This document shows positions 17,901 to 25,088 of a stretch of DNA of 64,000 bases, piece after piece. The DNA is taken from assembly GCA_018433885.1 (NCBI GenBank), contig JAHDQK010000049.1, forward strand, positions 1-64,000. Direction: 5' to 3'. A model generated the notes under the pieces. It searched no databases. It worked only from the letters and a program-made list of their open reading frames with translations, and was not told where the DNA came from. The stretch comes from Candidatus Cloacimonadota bacterium (GTDB lineage Bacteria > Cloacimonadota > Cloacimonadia > Cloacimonadales > Cloacimonadaceae). Both the position numbers and the translations under genes were made by a program. Position 1 is the stretch's first letter. Each line of letters opens with the position of its first letter.

Positions 17901-19695
17901 CATGATCACAACCTCAGCTCCCTTCGAGCTTTCTCAAAACGGAAGCAGCGGTTGGGCTACAGAAATCAACGTTCCGACCAGCTACAACGGTTTGATCTGG
18001 GTACGCCTCAATGCCACAGAGGTTGGCACCCACAGTGATGTAGAGATTACGCACAGCAATGCCAACTCCAGCCCGGTGACCATTAACGTATCCGGTACGG
18101 TCAACATTCCAGCCGGGCCGCTGGACAACATCTTCTTCAGTGAATACATCGAAGGAGCCAGCAACAACAAAGCCCTAGAAATCTTCAATGCTTCCGATGT
18201 GACTGTGGATCTATCCCGCTACAAAGTAGAGCTCTACAGCAATGGTGCTACGACCGCCGGCAATACCTTAATCTTGTCTGGCACCCTGGCCCCTGGTGAA
18301 GTCTATGTGATCGCTCATGCTAGCGCAGCCGCTGAAATCCTGGCAGTATCGGACGTCACCTCTACAGTAACATTCTTCAATGGAGACGATGCGCTGGCCC
18401 TGCGCTGTTTGAATCCGGATACCATCATTGACGTCTTTGGTGAGATCGGTGTTGATCCAGGCAACGGATGGACAGTAGCTGGCGTGGCCAATGCCACAGT
18501 GGATAAAACCCTCATCCGTAAACCCACAGTTACTACAGGCAACCTGGATTGGGCAGCCCAATTCGGGACTGACGCCGGAGATAGCGAATGGATCGTGATG
18601 CCGGTTGGCACCCATCAATACCTGGGTAGCCACACCTACAATCCCGGCGGCAACCCCCTTACCTCCGCGCCCGTATTTGATCCCCCTGCCGGCGCTTATG
18701 TAGCCCCGATCAACGTGAGCCTTACCAGCTCCACTGCGGGTGCTACAATACGCTATACCACCGATGGCTCCGATCCCAGCCCCACAGTCGGCACTATCTA
18801 CGCTTCACCCATCGCTATCTCTGCCAGTACCACCATCAGAGCTATCGCTTATGCTGATGGATACGATCCCAGCATCGTGGTCGAAGCGGTTTACGCATAT
18901 CCTACTCCGATCAGCGATATTGCCACTCTGAGAGCTCAACCTACCGGAAGCTCAAACGTCTATACTCTCACCGGTGAAGCGGTGCTTACCTATCAGAATG
19001 CAAACCGCAATACCAAATATATCCAAGATGATACTGCTGCCATCGTGATCGATGATAATGGCGGGATCATTACTTCCACCTACAACCTCTATGATGGCAT
19101 CACCGGCATCACAGGGTACCTCAATGTTTACAGCCAGCTCATCCAGTTTGTGCCGGTGGCGGATCCTGGGGCTGCAAGCTCCTCAAATAACGAAGTGGTT
19201 CCGGAAGTTCGCACTCTGGCAAGCCTTACTCCTGCCGACCAAGCCAAGCTGATCAAAGTGAATAACGTCACCATCACCGGTGCCGCCACCTTCCCTGCCA
19301 CAGCGCAAAACCTGACGGCTACAGATGGTACAGCGACTCTTACCCTGAGAACCTTCGTAAATACCGATTATGCTGGAACCGATGTTCCCACAGATCCCGT
19401 GACCCTCACCTGTTTGGTAGGCCAATACAATGCCACCATGCAGATTGGGCATCGCTTCCTTAGTGATATCCAGATTTCAGGCGGTCAACTGGCAAGTCCG
19501 GAACTCAGCATTACGCTGGAAGACGGCGATATAGTTCTTACTTGGAACGATATCGACGGAGCCGCAAGCTATCGCATCGAATCCGCGGATGATCCCTATG
19601 GTACCTTTACAGAAGTTACCAGCACTACGCAGATAACACACAGCATCCCTGCCAGTGCAGCCAAGAAGTTCTACCGTGTGATCGCTCAACCCTAA
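14923..19695 (+). CDS. Large secreted modular protein with lamin-tail domain
   Basis: This 1590-residue surface protein starts at the ATG at 14923, preceded by AAGGAG (14911-14916); an in-frame start at 14857 would bury the signal peptide (MLKKWILIFSLLLSLGLVWA). A jelly-roll-like region follows, then several copies of an Ig-like module of about 90 residues with AP..FEIS and IYVRL signatures, and one 'FEGPGETKTAYAS' module of about 150 residues. A lamin-tail domain lies near residues 1066-1242 (FFSEYIEGASNNKALEIFN), then a chitobiase-like TTDGSDPSP segment (about 1246-1326), an OB-like region (about 1328-1523) and an FN3-like C-terminus ending KKFYRVIAQP. It shares the FEG module and the lamin-tail domain with the 34590 gene, but I see no nuclease domain and no FNPFNP tail. 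Its surface role is inferred. Confidence 0.85.
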   Translation: MLKKWILIFSLLLSLGLVWAQVNIIPTRTDVSGFPDWTDTNVVGTTYLQLLVADANTVSPAMNFDNYTSETLDFKARTFGGTNTVENEITVSISTNNGSTWTVLGTRLPLNNTLVNMEQFDLSAYSGSQVRIKFSVAGTNNSVGAGIDYINIRGVASAPVPALTVTPATLSGFTYEENSGPSAEQSFTVSGTDLDGNVSITAPANYEISLASGSGFTTTLNVNHSGGTVTETTIYVRLVAGLAVGLYNNQNVSITAGTALPKSVTLNGSVTAEPIEGGYLVNFEGPGETKTAYASATINLSGLNWDMTDALIGIDTADWKNGIRSARMRGYGTSSMTMLTDKTGGLGTLSFQYRRYGTAAQVDWKVELSTDGGSTWTQVGEDFTAPASDDVQTFSEVLNVAGNVRIRIKRATESGTSNRQMNIDDILLTDYSGAATPTIYATGTFTDFSTFTGTPSASQSYSLSGANLSANISITAPAGFQVSTDDISFGPSTSVASDFNGTIYVRLSGASAGNFSGNIAHTSTGADPVNLAVSGTVQNPAPTITLTGTLNNFNTTPGTPSATQSYTVEGVYLSGNISIAAPTGFEISLSQTEGFTGSLQLTPASGIVAVTSIYVRMTGAEAGAFSGDISHSSTGATTQNMAVNGNVATAPTATVLLRPAQISIADATHQSAVLVQVENYPSDDFRYRLYNGGNQYYPWRADTGAWISSTAYSAGPQIPGTPSSSVSWWIPFQRGNNNTTIAYYRDRQGPSYGTPNFQTVLLPDATAITTPVPILDSQVNFNTWNDYTQKYIVLAYDASETLIAASSTDLDNGDFIVYVEDGTTITRIEIRDVMNNLIEAVTGTWPQVLNQQIIISGSIDPLFNVAGQPSEEYGSYTVTGQDLTENISVLAPTHFEIALDTNGPWSSTLSLPPSFDGTVYVRHYSSEVGEHSGNITHNSAGATEATIRVEGETLAPQGEIVVNSTMTPFYQEVGTPSVAQSYSISSIDLSDNIMITTSAPFELSQNGSSGWATEINVPTSYNGLIWVRLNATEVGTHSDVEITHSNANSSPVTINVSGTVNIPAGPLDNIFFSEYIEGASNNKALEIFNASDVTVDLSRYKVELYSNGATTAGNTLILSGTLAPGEVYVIAHASAAAEILAVSDVTSTVTFFNGDDALALRCLNPDTIIDVFGEIGVDPGNGWTVAGVANATVDKTLIRKPTVTTGNLDWAAQFGTDAGDSEWIVMPVGTHQYLGSHTYNPGGNPLTSAPVFDPPAGAYVAPINVSLTSSTAGATIRYTTDGSDPSPTVGTIYASPIAISASTTIRAIAYADGYDPSIVVEAVYAYPTPISDIATLRAQPTGSSNVYTLTGEAVLTYQNANRNTKYIQDDTAAIVIDDNGGIITSTYNLYDGITGITGYLNVYSQLIQFVPVADPGAASSSNNEVVPEVRTLASLTPADQAKLIKVNNVTITGAATFPATAQNLTATDGTATLTLRTFVNTDYAGTDVPTDPVTLTCLVGQYNATMQIGHRFLSDIQISGGQLASPELSITLEDGDIVLTWNDIDGAASYRIESADDPYGTFTEVTSTTQITHSIPASAAKKFYRVIAQP

Positions 19696-19719
19696 CTAAA
19701 TTATAAAACAATCATCTCC

Positions 19720-19746
19720 GGGGGACGCCGCAAGCGTCCCCCTTTT
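19720..19746 (+). terminator. Terminator of the lamin-tail surface protein gene
   Basis: A perfect 9-bp stem GGGGGACGC / GCGTCCCCC with a 5-nt loop is followed by TTTT. It starts 25 nt after the stop codon. Confidence 0.92.
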
Positions 19747-19784
19747 CCATTTCCAGACGCCAGAAAGTGTCTGGGCAGATCCGC

Positions 19785-19800
19785 TGCAGTATGGACTGCA
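19785..19800. repeat. Core of the interspersed palindromic element, copy B (partial)
   Basis: TGCAGT-ATGG-ACTGCA has the same 6-bp arms and 4-nt loop as the four longer copies. The CCCCATT/AATGGGG ends are not recognisable here, so this is a degraded or partial copy. Confidence 0.45.
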
Positions 19801-19961
19801 TCAAGCCGGCATGGGCACTGCGATGGGATTGGTTTGGGCGTTGAGGATGGGTCAAATAAATACAGAAGGCAAAAAAATGTATTGACACAATGAGGGGGTG
19901 GAAAAACAAGGTTAAAGAACGAGAATCAATCAAGAATATAGAGTGAGCCAGAAAAAAGATA

Positions 19962-19994
19962 TTGACAAAAAAAGTGGATTGAAATTGATTGGCA
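19962..19994 (+). promoter_or_regulatory. Possible promoter of the tRNA-tuf operon
   Basis: TTGACA at 19962-19967 is followed by a poor -10 candidate (TTGATT at 19985-19990). The block through ATTGGCA (19988-19994) resembles the DNA ahead of the first tRNA cluster at 284-315. Transcription starting nearby would yield a very short tRNA leader. Confidence 0.4.
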
Positions 19995-20003
19995 AAACCT
20001 TAA

Positions 20004-20078
20004 GCCGATGTAGCTCAATGGCAGAGCAATTGATTTGTAATCAATAGGTTGGGGGTTCAACTCCCTTCATCGGCTCCA
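20004..20078 (+). tRNA. tRNA-Thr (TGT)
   Basis: The cloverleaf has acceptor GCCGATG/CATCGGC, anticodon loop TTTGTAA (TGT), discriminator T and encoded CCA. It is the first of four tRNAs ahead of tuf, the position of E. coli thrU. Confidence 0.95.
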
Positions 20079-20085
20079 TAGCTGT

Positions 20086-20171
20086 GGAGAGGTTCCCGAG
20101 CGGCCAAAGGGAACAGACTGTAAATCTGTCGTCAGACGACTTCGGAGGTTCGAATCCTCCCCTCTCCACCA
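20086..20171 (+). tRNA. tRNA-Tyr (GTA)
   Basis: This 86-nt class II tRNA has a long variable arm, acceptor GGAGAGG/CCTCTCC, anticodon GTA and encoded CCA. It is in the position of E. coli tyrU. Confidence 0.96.
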
Positions 20172-20186
20172 CTTTGTTTTTGCTTA

Positions 20187-20263
20187 GCGGGAGTAGCTCA
20201 GTTGGCTAGAGCATCAGCCTTCCAAGCTGAGGGTCGCGGGTTCGAACCCCGTTTCCCGCTCCA
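20187..20263 (+). tRNA. tRNA-Gly (TCC)
   Basis: The cloverleaf has acceptor GCGGGAG/TTCCCGC, anticodon TCC in loop CTTCCAA, discriminator T and encoded CCA. It is in the position of E. coli glyT. Confidence 0.95.
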
Positions 20264-20299
20264 TTTTTAGTCAGCTCTTTTGAGGTGGCGTAGTTTTTA

Positions 20300-20375
20300 G
20301 CTCAAGTAGCTCAGTAGGTAGAGCACATCCTTGGTAAGGATGAGGTCACCGGTTCAAATCCGGTCTTGAGCTCCA
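20300..20375 (+). tRNA. tRNA-Thr (GGT)
   Basis: The acceptor is GCTCAAG/CTTGAGC, the anticodon GGT in loop TTGGTAA, with discriminator T and encoded CCA. It is the last tRNA before tuf, in the position of E. coli thrT. Confidence 0.95.
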
Positions 20376-20387
20376 TTTTTGATGGCT

Positions 20388-20418
20388 GATTACGGGACTT
20401 GACGAAAGCCCCGTAATC
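20388..20418 (+). promoter_or_regulatory. Hairpin in the tuf leader
   Basis: A perfect 9-bp inverted repeat GATTACGGG / CCCGTAATC with a 13-nt loop sits between tRNA-Thr and tuf. No T-run follows, so it is not a terminator. It may be a processing site separating the tRNAs from the tuf mRNA. Confidence 0.55.
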
Positions 20419-20479
20419 TCGCCCTATTTATATTAGCGAATAATACAAGGACATGGAATTAGTAATTCCAGGAGGAACA

Positions 20480-21664
20480 ATGGCAAAAGAAAAATTCGTA
20501 CGTACCAAGCCACACGTAAACGTTGGTACGATTGGTCATATCGACCATGGTAAGACCACGCTCACCGCGGCTATTACCGCTTACCTTGCAAAGAAGGGCG
20601 GAGCCAAATTCCGTTCTTTCGATAGTATCGACAACGCTCCTGAAGAAAAAGCCCGTGGTATTACCATTGCCACATCTCACGTTGAATATGAAACCGAAAA
20701 TCGTCACTATGCCCACGTAGATTGCCCCGGCCATGCTGACTATATTAAGAACATGATCACCGGCGCAGCCCAGATGGACGGTGCTATTCTCGTAGTGAGC
20801 GCATACGATGGTCCCATGCCTCAGACTCGCGAGCACATCCTGCTTGCCCGTCAGGTTGGTGTTCCTGCCGTAGTGGTTTTCATGAACAAATGCGACCTCG
20901 TTGAAGACGAAGAATTGCTCGACCTGGTTGAGATGGAAGTTCGCGAACTTCTGGACAAATATGAATTCCCCGGCGACGAAATTCCCGTGATCCGCGGTTC
21001 CGCCCTGAAGGGCTTGAATGGCGATCCCGAAGGTGAAGCCCAGATTCAAGCGCTGATGGATTCCGTAGATAGCTACATTCCGTTGCCCGACCGCGCGGTT
21101 GACAAACCCTTCCTGATGCCCGTGGAAGACGTGTTCTCCATCCCTGGCCGTGGCACCGTTGCTACCGGTCGTGTAGAACGCGGCGTAATCAAAGTCGGCG
21201 ACAAGATTGAGCGTGTGGGAATCAGAGAGACTGTAGAAACCACCTGCACCGGCGTGGAAATGTTCCGCAAGCTTCTTGATGAAGCCCAAGCTGGCGACAA
21301 CGTTGGTCTGCTTCTGCGTGGCTTTGCTAAAACCGACGTGGAGCGTGGACAAGTTCTCGCGAAACCGAAATCAATCACCCCTCACACCAAGTTCGTGGGT
21401 CAGACCTATATCCTTACCAAGGAAGAAGGTGGACGTCACAAACCGTTCCAAACTGGCTATCGTCCTCAGTTCTACTTCCGTACAACTGATGTGACCGGTT
21501 CATTGGTATTGCCCGAAGGCATCAAAATGGTTATGCCTGGTGACAATGTGGAAATCACAGCCGAACTCATCACCCCGATTGCCATGGAGCAGGGTCTTCG
21601 TTTCGCTATCCGCGAAGGTGGCCACACCATCGGTAGCGGAGTAGTTTCCAGCGTAATCGACTGA
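20480..21664 (+). CDS. tuf: Translation elongation factor Tu
   Basis: This 394-residue GTPase delivers aminoacyl-tRNA to the ribosome. Seen: P-loop GHIDHGKT (19-26), DCPGHADY (switch II), NKCD (guanine specificity), and domains II and III through the C-terminal [11 protein letters not shown]. The start is the ATG at 20480 behind a strong GGAGG (20471-20475); an in-frame start nine codons earlier is not needed. It lies downstream of four tRNAs and upstream of rpmG, the classical tufB-type arrangement, and is probably transcribed with them. Confidence 0.99.
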   Translation: MAKEKFVRTKPHVNVGTIGHIDHGKTTLTAAITAYLAKKGGAKFRSFDSIDNAPEEKARGITIATSHVEYETENRHYAHVDCPGHADYIKNMITGAAQMDGAILVVSAYDGPMPQTREHILLARQVGVPAVVVFMNKCDLVEDEELLDLVEMEVRELLDKYEFPGDEIPVIRGSALKGLNGDPEGEAQIQALMDSVDSYIPLPDRAVDKPFLMPVEDVFSIPGRGTVATGRVERGVIKVGDKIERVGIRETVETTCTGVEMFRKLLDEAQAGDNVGLLLRGFAKTDVERGQVLAKPKSITPHTKFVGQTYILTKEEGGRHKPFQTGYRPQFYFRTTDVTGSLVLPEGIKMVMPGDNVEITAELITPIAMEQGLRFAIREGGHTIGSGVVSSVID

Positions 21665-21688
21665 TAAACTGATAACCGGAAGAGAACG

Positions 21689-21835
21689 ATGAGAGATATA
21701 ATCATCCTTGCCTGCGAAGATTGCAAAAATCGTAATTATACTACGACCCGCAACAAGCGCAAGCATCCGAACAGAATGGAGCTGAAGAAGTTCTGCCCCA
21801 CCTGCCGGAAACACACAAATCACAAACAGCGCTAA
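21689..21835 (+). CDS. rpmG: 50S ribosomal protein L33, zinc-binding form
   Basis: This is a 48-residue protein beginning [20 protein letters not shown]. Two CxxC pairs (CEDC and CPTC) show it is the zinc-binding (C+) type of L33. Basic residues and the C-terminal HTNHKQR fit the family. Its place between tuf and tRNA-Trp/secE is the common bacterial order. Confidence 0.95.
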   Translation: MRDIIILACEDCKNRNYTTTRNKRKHPNRMELKKFCPTCRKHTNHKQR

Positions 21836-21856
21836 TCGCTGATTTATAGATGTTGC

Positions 21857-21932
21857 AGGACAGTAGTTCAACTGGTAGAGCACCGGTCTCCAAAACCGGG
21901 GGTTGCGGGTTCGATTCCTGCCTGTCCTGCCA
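21857..21932 (+). tRNA. tRNA-Trp (CCA)
   Basis: The acceptor is AGGACAG/CTGTCCT, the anticodon loop CTCCAAA (anticodon CCA), the discriminator G and the CCA end is encoded. It lies between rpmG and secE, a very common location for this gene. Confidence 0.96.
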
Positions 21933-21982
21933 ACATTATTATCGTACCGGCGCACAATTCTGAAGACTTAATTGGTGAGATA

Positions 21983-22168
21983 ATGAAATTTGAAAATGTA
22001 AGTCGCTTCTTTCGCGATGTACGTTCCGAGATGAAATCCGTCAGCTGGCCAGGTAAAGACGACTTGAAGGAAGGCACGACGGTGGTGATAATGATGTCTG
22101 CCATCGTAGCGGTATTCCTTTCCCTGGTAGATTTTGGTTTTTCGAAGATCTTGGAACTGCTCTTTTAG
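21983..22168 (+). CDS. secE: Preprotein translocase subunit SecE
   Basis: This 61-residue protein is the short, single-span form of SecE. It has the conserved amphipathic segment (FFRDVRSEMKSVSWPGKDDL) followed by one membrane helix (VVIMMSAIVAVFLSLVDFGF). SecE clamps the SecY channel in the inner membrane. GGTGAG precedes the start, and nusG follows 11 bp after the stop codon. Confidence 0.96.
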   Translation: MKFENVSRFFRDVRSEMKSVSWPGKDDLKEGTTVVIMMSAIVAVFLSLVDFGFSKILELLF

Positions 22169-22179
22169 GGGACGATCCT

Positions 22180-22719
22180 GTGGCAATGAAATGGTATGTG
22201 ATCCATACCTACTCCAGTTTTGAAAACAAGGTAAAGACCGCGATCGAAAAGGGTCTCGAAGGAACCGAATTGGGCGCGTCCGTGGGTCGGATATTGGTGC
22301 CCGTCCGTAAGACTTTTATTATTCGGGATGGCAAGAAGATCGAGCGTGAACGTAAGGTATTTACTAGTTATGTGATCCTTGAAGCCGAGATGAGCCCAGA
22401 GCTTAAGACCTATATCTTGGGCATGGCAGGCGTCACCAGTTTTTTGGGTATGAGCAAGGAACACAAAGAGCCCATCGCCCTACCCCAGGATGAAGTGGAC
22501 AGGCTTTTGGGCATAGCGGATCCCGATCGCGATTTCAAGACCTTTTCTTATATGCCGGGAGATATGGTGCGCGTCATTTCCGGGCCATTTTCCGATTTTG
22601 AGGGTGTGGTACAGAAGACTGCCGATGAAGGCAACAAGCTAGTAATAGATGTTACGGTGTTTGGCCGGCGCACCCCTGTGGAACTCAGCGGTAATCAGGT
22701 AGAACTGATTAAAAAATAG
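22180..22719 (+). CDS. nusG: Transcription antitermination/elongation factor NusG
   Basis: This 179-residue NusG has an N-terminal NGN domain (MKWYVIHTYSSFENKVK, then VFTSYVILEAEM and a VTSFLG segment) and a C-terminal KOW domain (MPGDMVRVISGPFSDFEGVV, about residues 126-145). It binds RNA polymerase and couples it to ribosomes or Rho. The GTG at 22180 is favoured because GGGGA lies 7 nt upstream; an ATG two codons later is the alternative. Confidence 0.97.
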   Translation: MAMKWYVIHTYSSFENKVKTAIEKGLEGTELGASVGRILVPVRKTFIIRDGKKIERERKVFTSYVILEAEMSPELKTYILGMAGVTSFLGMSKEHKEPIALPQDEVDRLLGIADPDRDFKTFSYMPGDMVRVISGPFSDFEGVVQKTADEGNKLVIDVTVFGRRTPVELSGNQVELIKK

Positions 22720-22747
22720 ATATTTATAAATTAAGAGGATACAAACC

Positions 22748-23179
22748 ATGGCAAAACCAAAAGATGCCGTAGCAGTTATAAAATTGCAGCTTCCTGCCGG
22801 CAAGGCAAACCCGGCTCCTCCCGTCGGCCCCGCATTGGGTCAGGCAGGGGTGAACATTCCCGAATTCTGCCGCCAGTTCAACGAAAAAACCCAGGATCAG
22901 CCCGGAATGGTATTTCCGGTAATGATCTATGTAGCCAAAAATAAATCTTTCACTTTTGAGATCAAGACCCCTCCCGCGAGCGTGCTGATCAGAAAAGAAG
23001 CTGGCCTTGCAAAAGGTTCCGCCACCCCCAATAAAGCCAAAGTGGGAAAACTGAATCAAGCTCAATTGAGGGCTATCGCCGAACTCAAGATCCAGGATAT
23101 GAATTGCCATTCCCTTGAATCCGCTATGAGTATGATCGCAGGTACTGCACGGAGCATGGGCGTCACCATCGACGACTGA
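22748..23179 (+). CDS. rplK: 50S ribosomal protein L11
   Basis: This 143-residue L11 of the GTPase-associated centre has the proline-rich switch ([21 protein letters not shown], positions 16-36) in its N-terminal domain, and a C-terminal rRNA-binding domain ending [16 protein letters not shown]. It starts at ATG 22748 after AGAGGA. It begins the rplKAJL set downstream of nusG. Confidence 0.98.
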   Translation: MAKPKDAVAVIKLQLPAGKANPAPPVGPALGQAGVNIPEFCRQFNEKTQDQPGMVFPVMIYVAKNKSFTFEIKTPPASVLIRKEAGLAKGSATPNKAKVGKLNQAQLRAIAELKIQDMNCHSLESAMSMIAGTARSMGVTIDD

Positions 23180-23219
23180 GCAAACCGGTGCAGGAGATAG
23201 TATTCATAAAGGAGAGTCA

Positions 23220-23924
23220 ATGAAACATAGTAAAAGGTACAAAGTCGCCTATGCGATGTATGACCGTCAGAAACGATTTGAGCTCGACGACGCGCTTAAA
23301 CTTCTGAAGAGCCTGCCGGCCCCGAAGTTTGACGAAACAGTCGAAGTTCACTTCAATCTCGGCGTGGATCCTCGCAAAGCCGATCAGCAGATCAGAAACT
23401 CCCTTATCCTGCCTCACGGCACGGGTAAGACAATGCGGGTGTTGGTCTTTGCTGAAGGCGACAAAGCAGATGAAGCCAGAAACGCTGGCGCCGATTACGT
23501 TGGAGTCGATGACCTCGTAGAAAAAATCACCGGTGGGTGGTTTGATTTCGACGTGGTGATTACCACTCCGAACCTCATGGGACGTATCGGTAAATTAGGT
23601 CGGGTACTGGGTCCGCGCGGACTGATGCCAAACCCCAAAGTAGGAACCGTAACCATGGATATTGCCAAGGCTGTAGAAGAAGCTAAAGGCGGAAAGGTCA
23701 CTTATAGAGTCGATAAATTCGCTAACCTTCACGTGCCCGCCGGCAAGATCAGTTTTGAGGAACTAAAACTGAAAGACAACGTCAAAGCGATCCTCTCCGC
23801 GGTTCTCAAAGAACGTCCTGCTACCCTCAAGGGCGTCTTTATCAAGAGCATCACACTGTGCACCACCATGGGCCCCGGCATCAAACTACAGGTCGCAAGC
23901 GCAACCTTGGAAGCGAAAAGCTAA
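23220..23924 (+). CDS. rplA: 50S ribosomal protein L1
   Basis: This 234-residue L1-stalk protein contains the conserved ITTPNLMGRIGKLGRVLGPR segment and GLMPNPKVGTVT. It starts after GGAGAG. In many bacteria L1 represses its own operon by binding a leader mimic of its rRNA site; I did not identify such a mimic here. rplJ follows after only 15 bp. Confidence 0.98.
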   Translation: MKHSKRYKVAYAMYDRQKRFELDDALKLLKSLPAPKFDETVEVHFNLGVDPRKADQQIRNSLILPHGTGKTMRVLVFAEGDKADEARNAGADYVGVDDLVEKITGGWFDFDVVITTPNLMGRIGKLGRVLGPRGLMPNPKVGTVTMDIAKAVEEAKGGKVTYRVDKFANLHVPAGKISFEELKLKDNVKAILSAVLKERPATLKGVFIKSITLCTTMGPGIKLQVASATLEAKS

Positions 23925-23939
23925 AGGGAGGCACGAAGA

Positions 23940-24476
23940 ATGGTTCAACAATATAAGATCGATACCGTAAAGAACCTGGTCGAAAGACTAAGTGGCGCAA
24001 AAGCGATTATACTAGTGGATTACAAGGGAATTAACATCGAACAGGTGAACGAGCTGCGCAACCGCTTCCGCACAGACAAAGTGGATTATGTGGTGCAGAA
24101 GAACACCCTGCTCAAGATTGCATTGAACGAACTGGGTATCACGGAACTGGACAACTATCTTAAAGGCCCGACCGCTGTAGCGATCTGTCTGGAAGAAGAA
24201 GTGGCTCCCGCTCGCGTAGTCGCCAAGTTCATTAAAGAAGTGATGGAAGATGCCGGCTTTCCCAGCTTTAAAGCCGGATACGTGGCAGGACACGTGTTTA
24301 GCCCCAAGGAGCTTCAAGCTCTGGCTACCCTTCCCAGCCGTGATGAACTCCTGGCAAGAGTATTGGGCAGCATGACCGCCCCGCTCACAGGATTCATGGC
24401 AGTCAACCAGGGTGTGATCCGCAAATTCATGTATGCGGTAAACTCACTCATAGAAAAACAAGCTGATGCCAGCTAA
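23940..24476 (+). CDS. rplJ: 50S ribosomal protein L10
   Basis: This 178-residue L10 anchors the L7/L12 dimers at the stalk base. Seen: the N-terminal globular domain (AKAIILVDYKGINIEQVNELR; the canonical pattern VxDxxGL), YVVQKNTLLKIAL and LKGPTAVAI, then a C-terminal helix that binds L7/L12. GGGAGGC precedes the ATG. The 15-bp gap to rplA leaves no room for the usual L10 leader RNA between the two genes. Confidence 0.97.
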   Translation: MVQQYKIDTVKNLVERLSGAKAIILVDYKGINIEQVNELRNRFRTDKVDYVVQKNTLLKIALNELGITELDNYLKGPTAVAICLEEEVAPARVVAKFIKEVMEDAGFPSFKAGYVAGHVFSPKELQALATLPSRDELLARVLGSMTAPLTGFMAVNQGVIRKFMYAVNSLIEKQADAS

Positions 24477-24509
24477 TAAAAAATTATTCATATATCCGAT
24501 GGAGGAAAG

Positions 24510-24887
24510 ATGTCCGATAAAAAACAACAAGTAATTGACCTGATTAAAGAAATGACCGTTCTTGAGCTCTCTGAACTCGTCAAAGAAATGGAAGAGATAT
24601 TTGGCGTATCCGCCGCCGCTCCCGTAGCCGCCTTTGCCGCTCCTGCCGGTGGCGCTGCCGAAGCAAAAGAAGAACAAAGCGAATTTGATGTGATTCTTGC
24701 CAATGCTGGTGACAAGAAGATCAACGTAATTAAAGTGGTTCGCGAAATCACCAACCTTGGCCTCAAAGAAGCCAAAGACCTGGTAGATAGCGCTCCGAAG
24801 CCGATCTCTGAAAAAGTAAGCAAAGAAGAAGCTGAAACCATCAAGAAGAAACTTGAAGACGCTGGCGCTACAGTCGAACTCAAGTAA
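24510..24887 (+). CDS. rplL: 50S ribosomal protein L7/L12
   Basis: This 125-residue stalk protein has an N-terminal dimerisation helix ([15 protein letters not shown]), an Ala/Pro-rich hinge (about 30-52) and a C-terminal domain with [20 protein letters not shown] that contacts translation factors. A GGAGG start signal precedes it. A strong hairpin follows before rpoB. Confidence 0.98.
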   Translation: MSDKKQQVIDLIKEMTVLELSELVKEMEEIFGVSAAAPVAAFAAPAGGAAEAKEEQSEFDVILANAGDKKINVIKVVREITNLGLKEAKDLVDSAPKPISEKVSKEEAETIKKKLEDAGATVELK

Positions 24888-24910
24888 TCGGCTTTATGCC
24901 AAATTCATAT

Positions 24911-24944
24911 GTCCAAAAAAAGTCCACCCGGACTTTTTTTGGAC
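24911..24944. terminator. Perfect 15-bp hairpin (attenuator) between rplL and rpoB
   Basis: GTCC-A7-GTCC is followed by a 4-nt loop (ACCC) and the exact complement GGAC-T7-GGAC. The inner 4-bp GTCC/GGAC stem followed by seven T would work as a weak terminator in either direction. Its place, 24 bp after rplL, matches the rplL-rpoB attenuator known in enterobacteria, which lowers rpoBC relative to ribosomal protein transcription. The function here is inferred. Confidence 0.75.
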
Positions 24945-25088
24945 TAATTTAGCTAATCAAACTAAGAAATATGGCAAAACCACGCCGCAATACAAATGGC
25001 AAGGCTATGGGTCGCTGGCAAGAAGCGATTACCATGCAAAATACCAACCCTTACCGAATGTGTCTTCAGGACACAAAGGAGTGAGCTT

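Larger units (their letters stand above)
19696..20003. other. Intergenic region before the tRNA-tuf operon
   Basis: It holds a terminator (19720-19746), a CCAGAC/GTCTGG hairpin (19753-19774), a partial palindromic element (19785-19800), and two TTGACA boxes (19882-19887 and 19962-19967), the second 37 nt before tRNA-Thr. No gene is supported. Confidence 0.5.

Noticed and set aside
19753-19774. CCAGAC/GTCTGG hairpin as a second terminator
   Set aside because: No T-run follows it.
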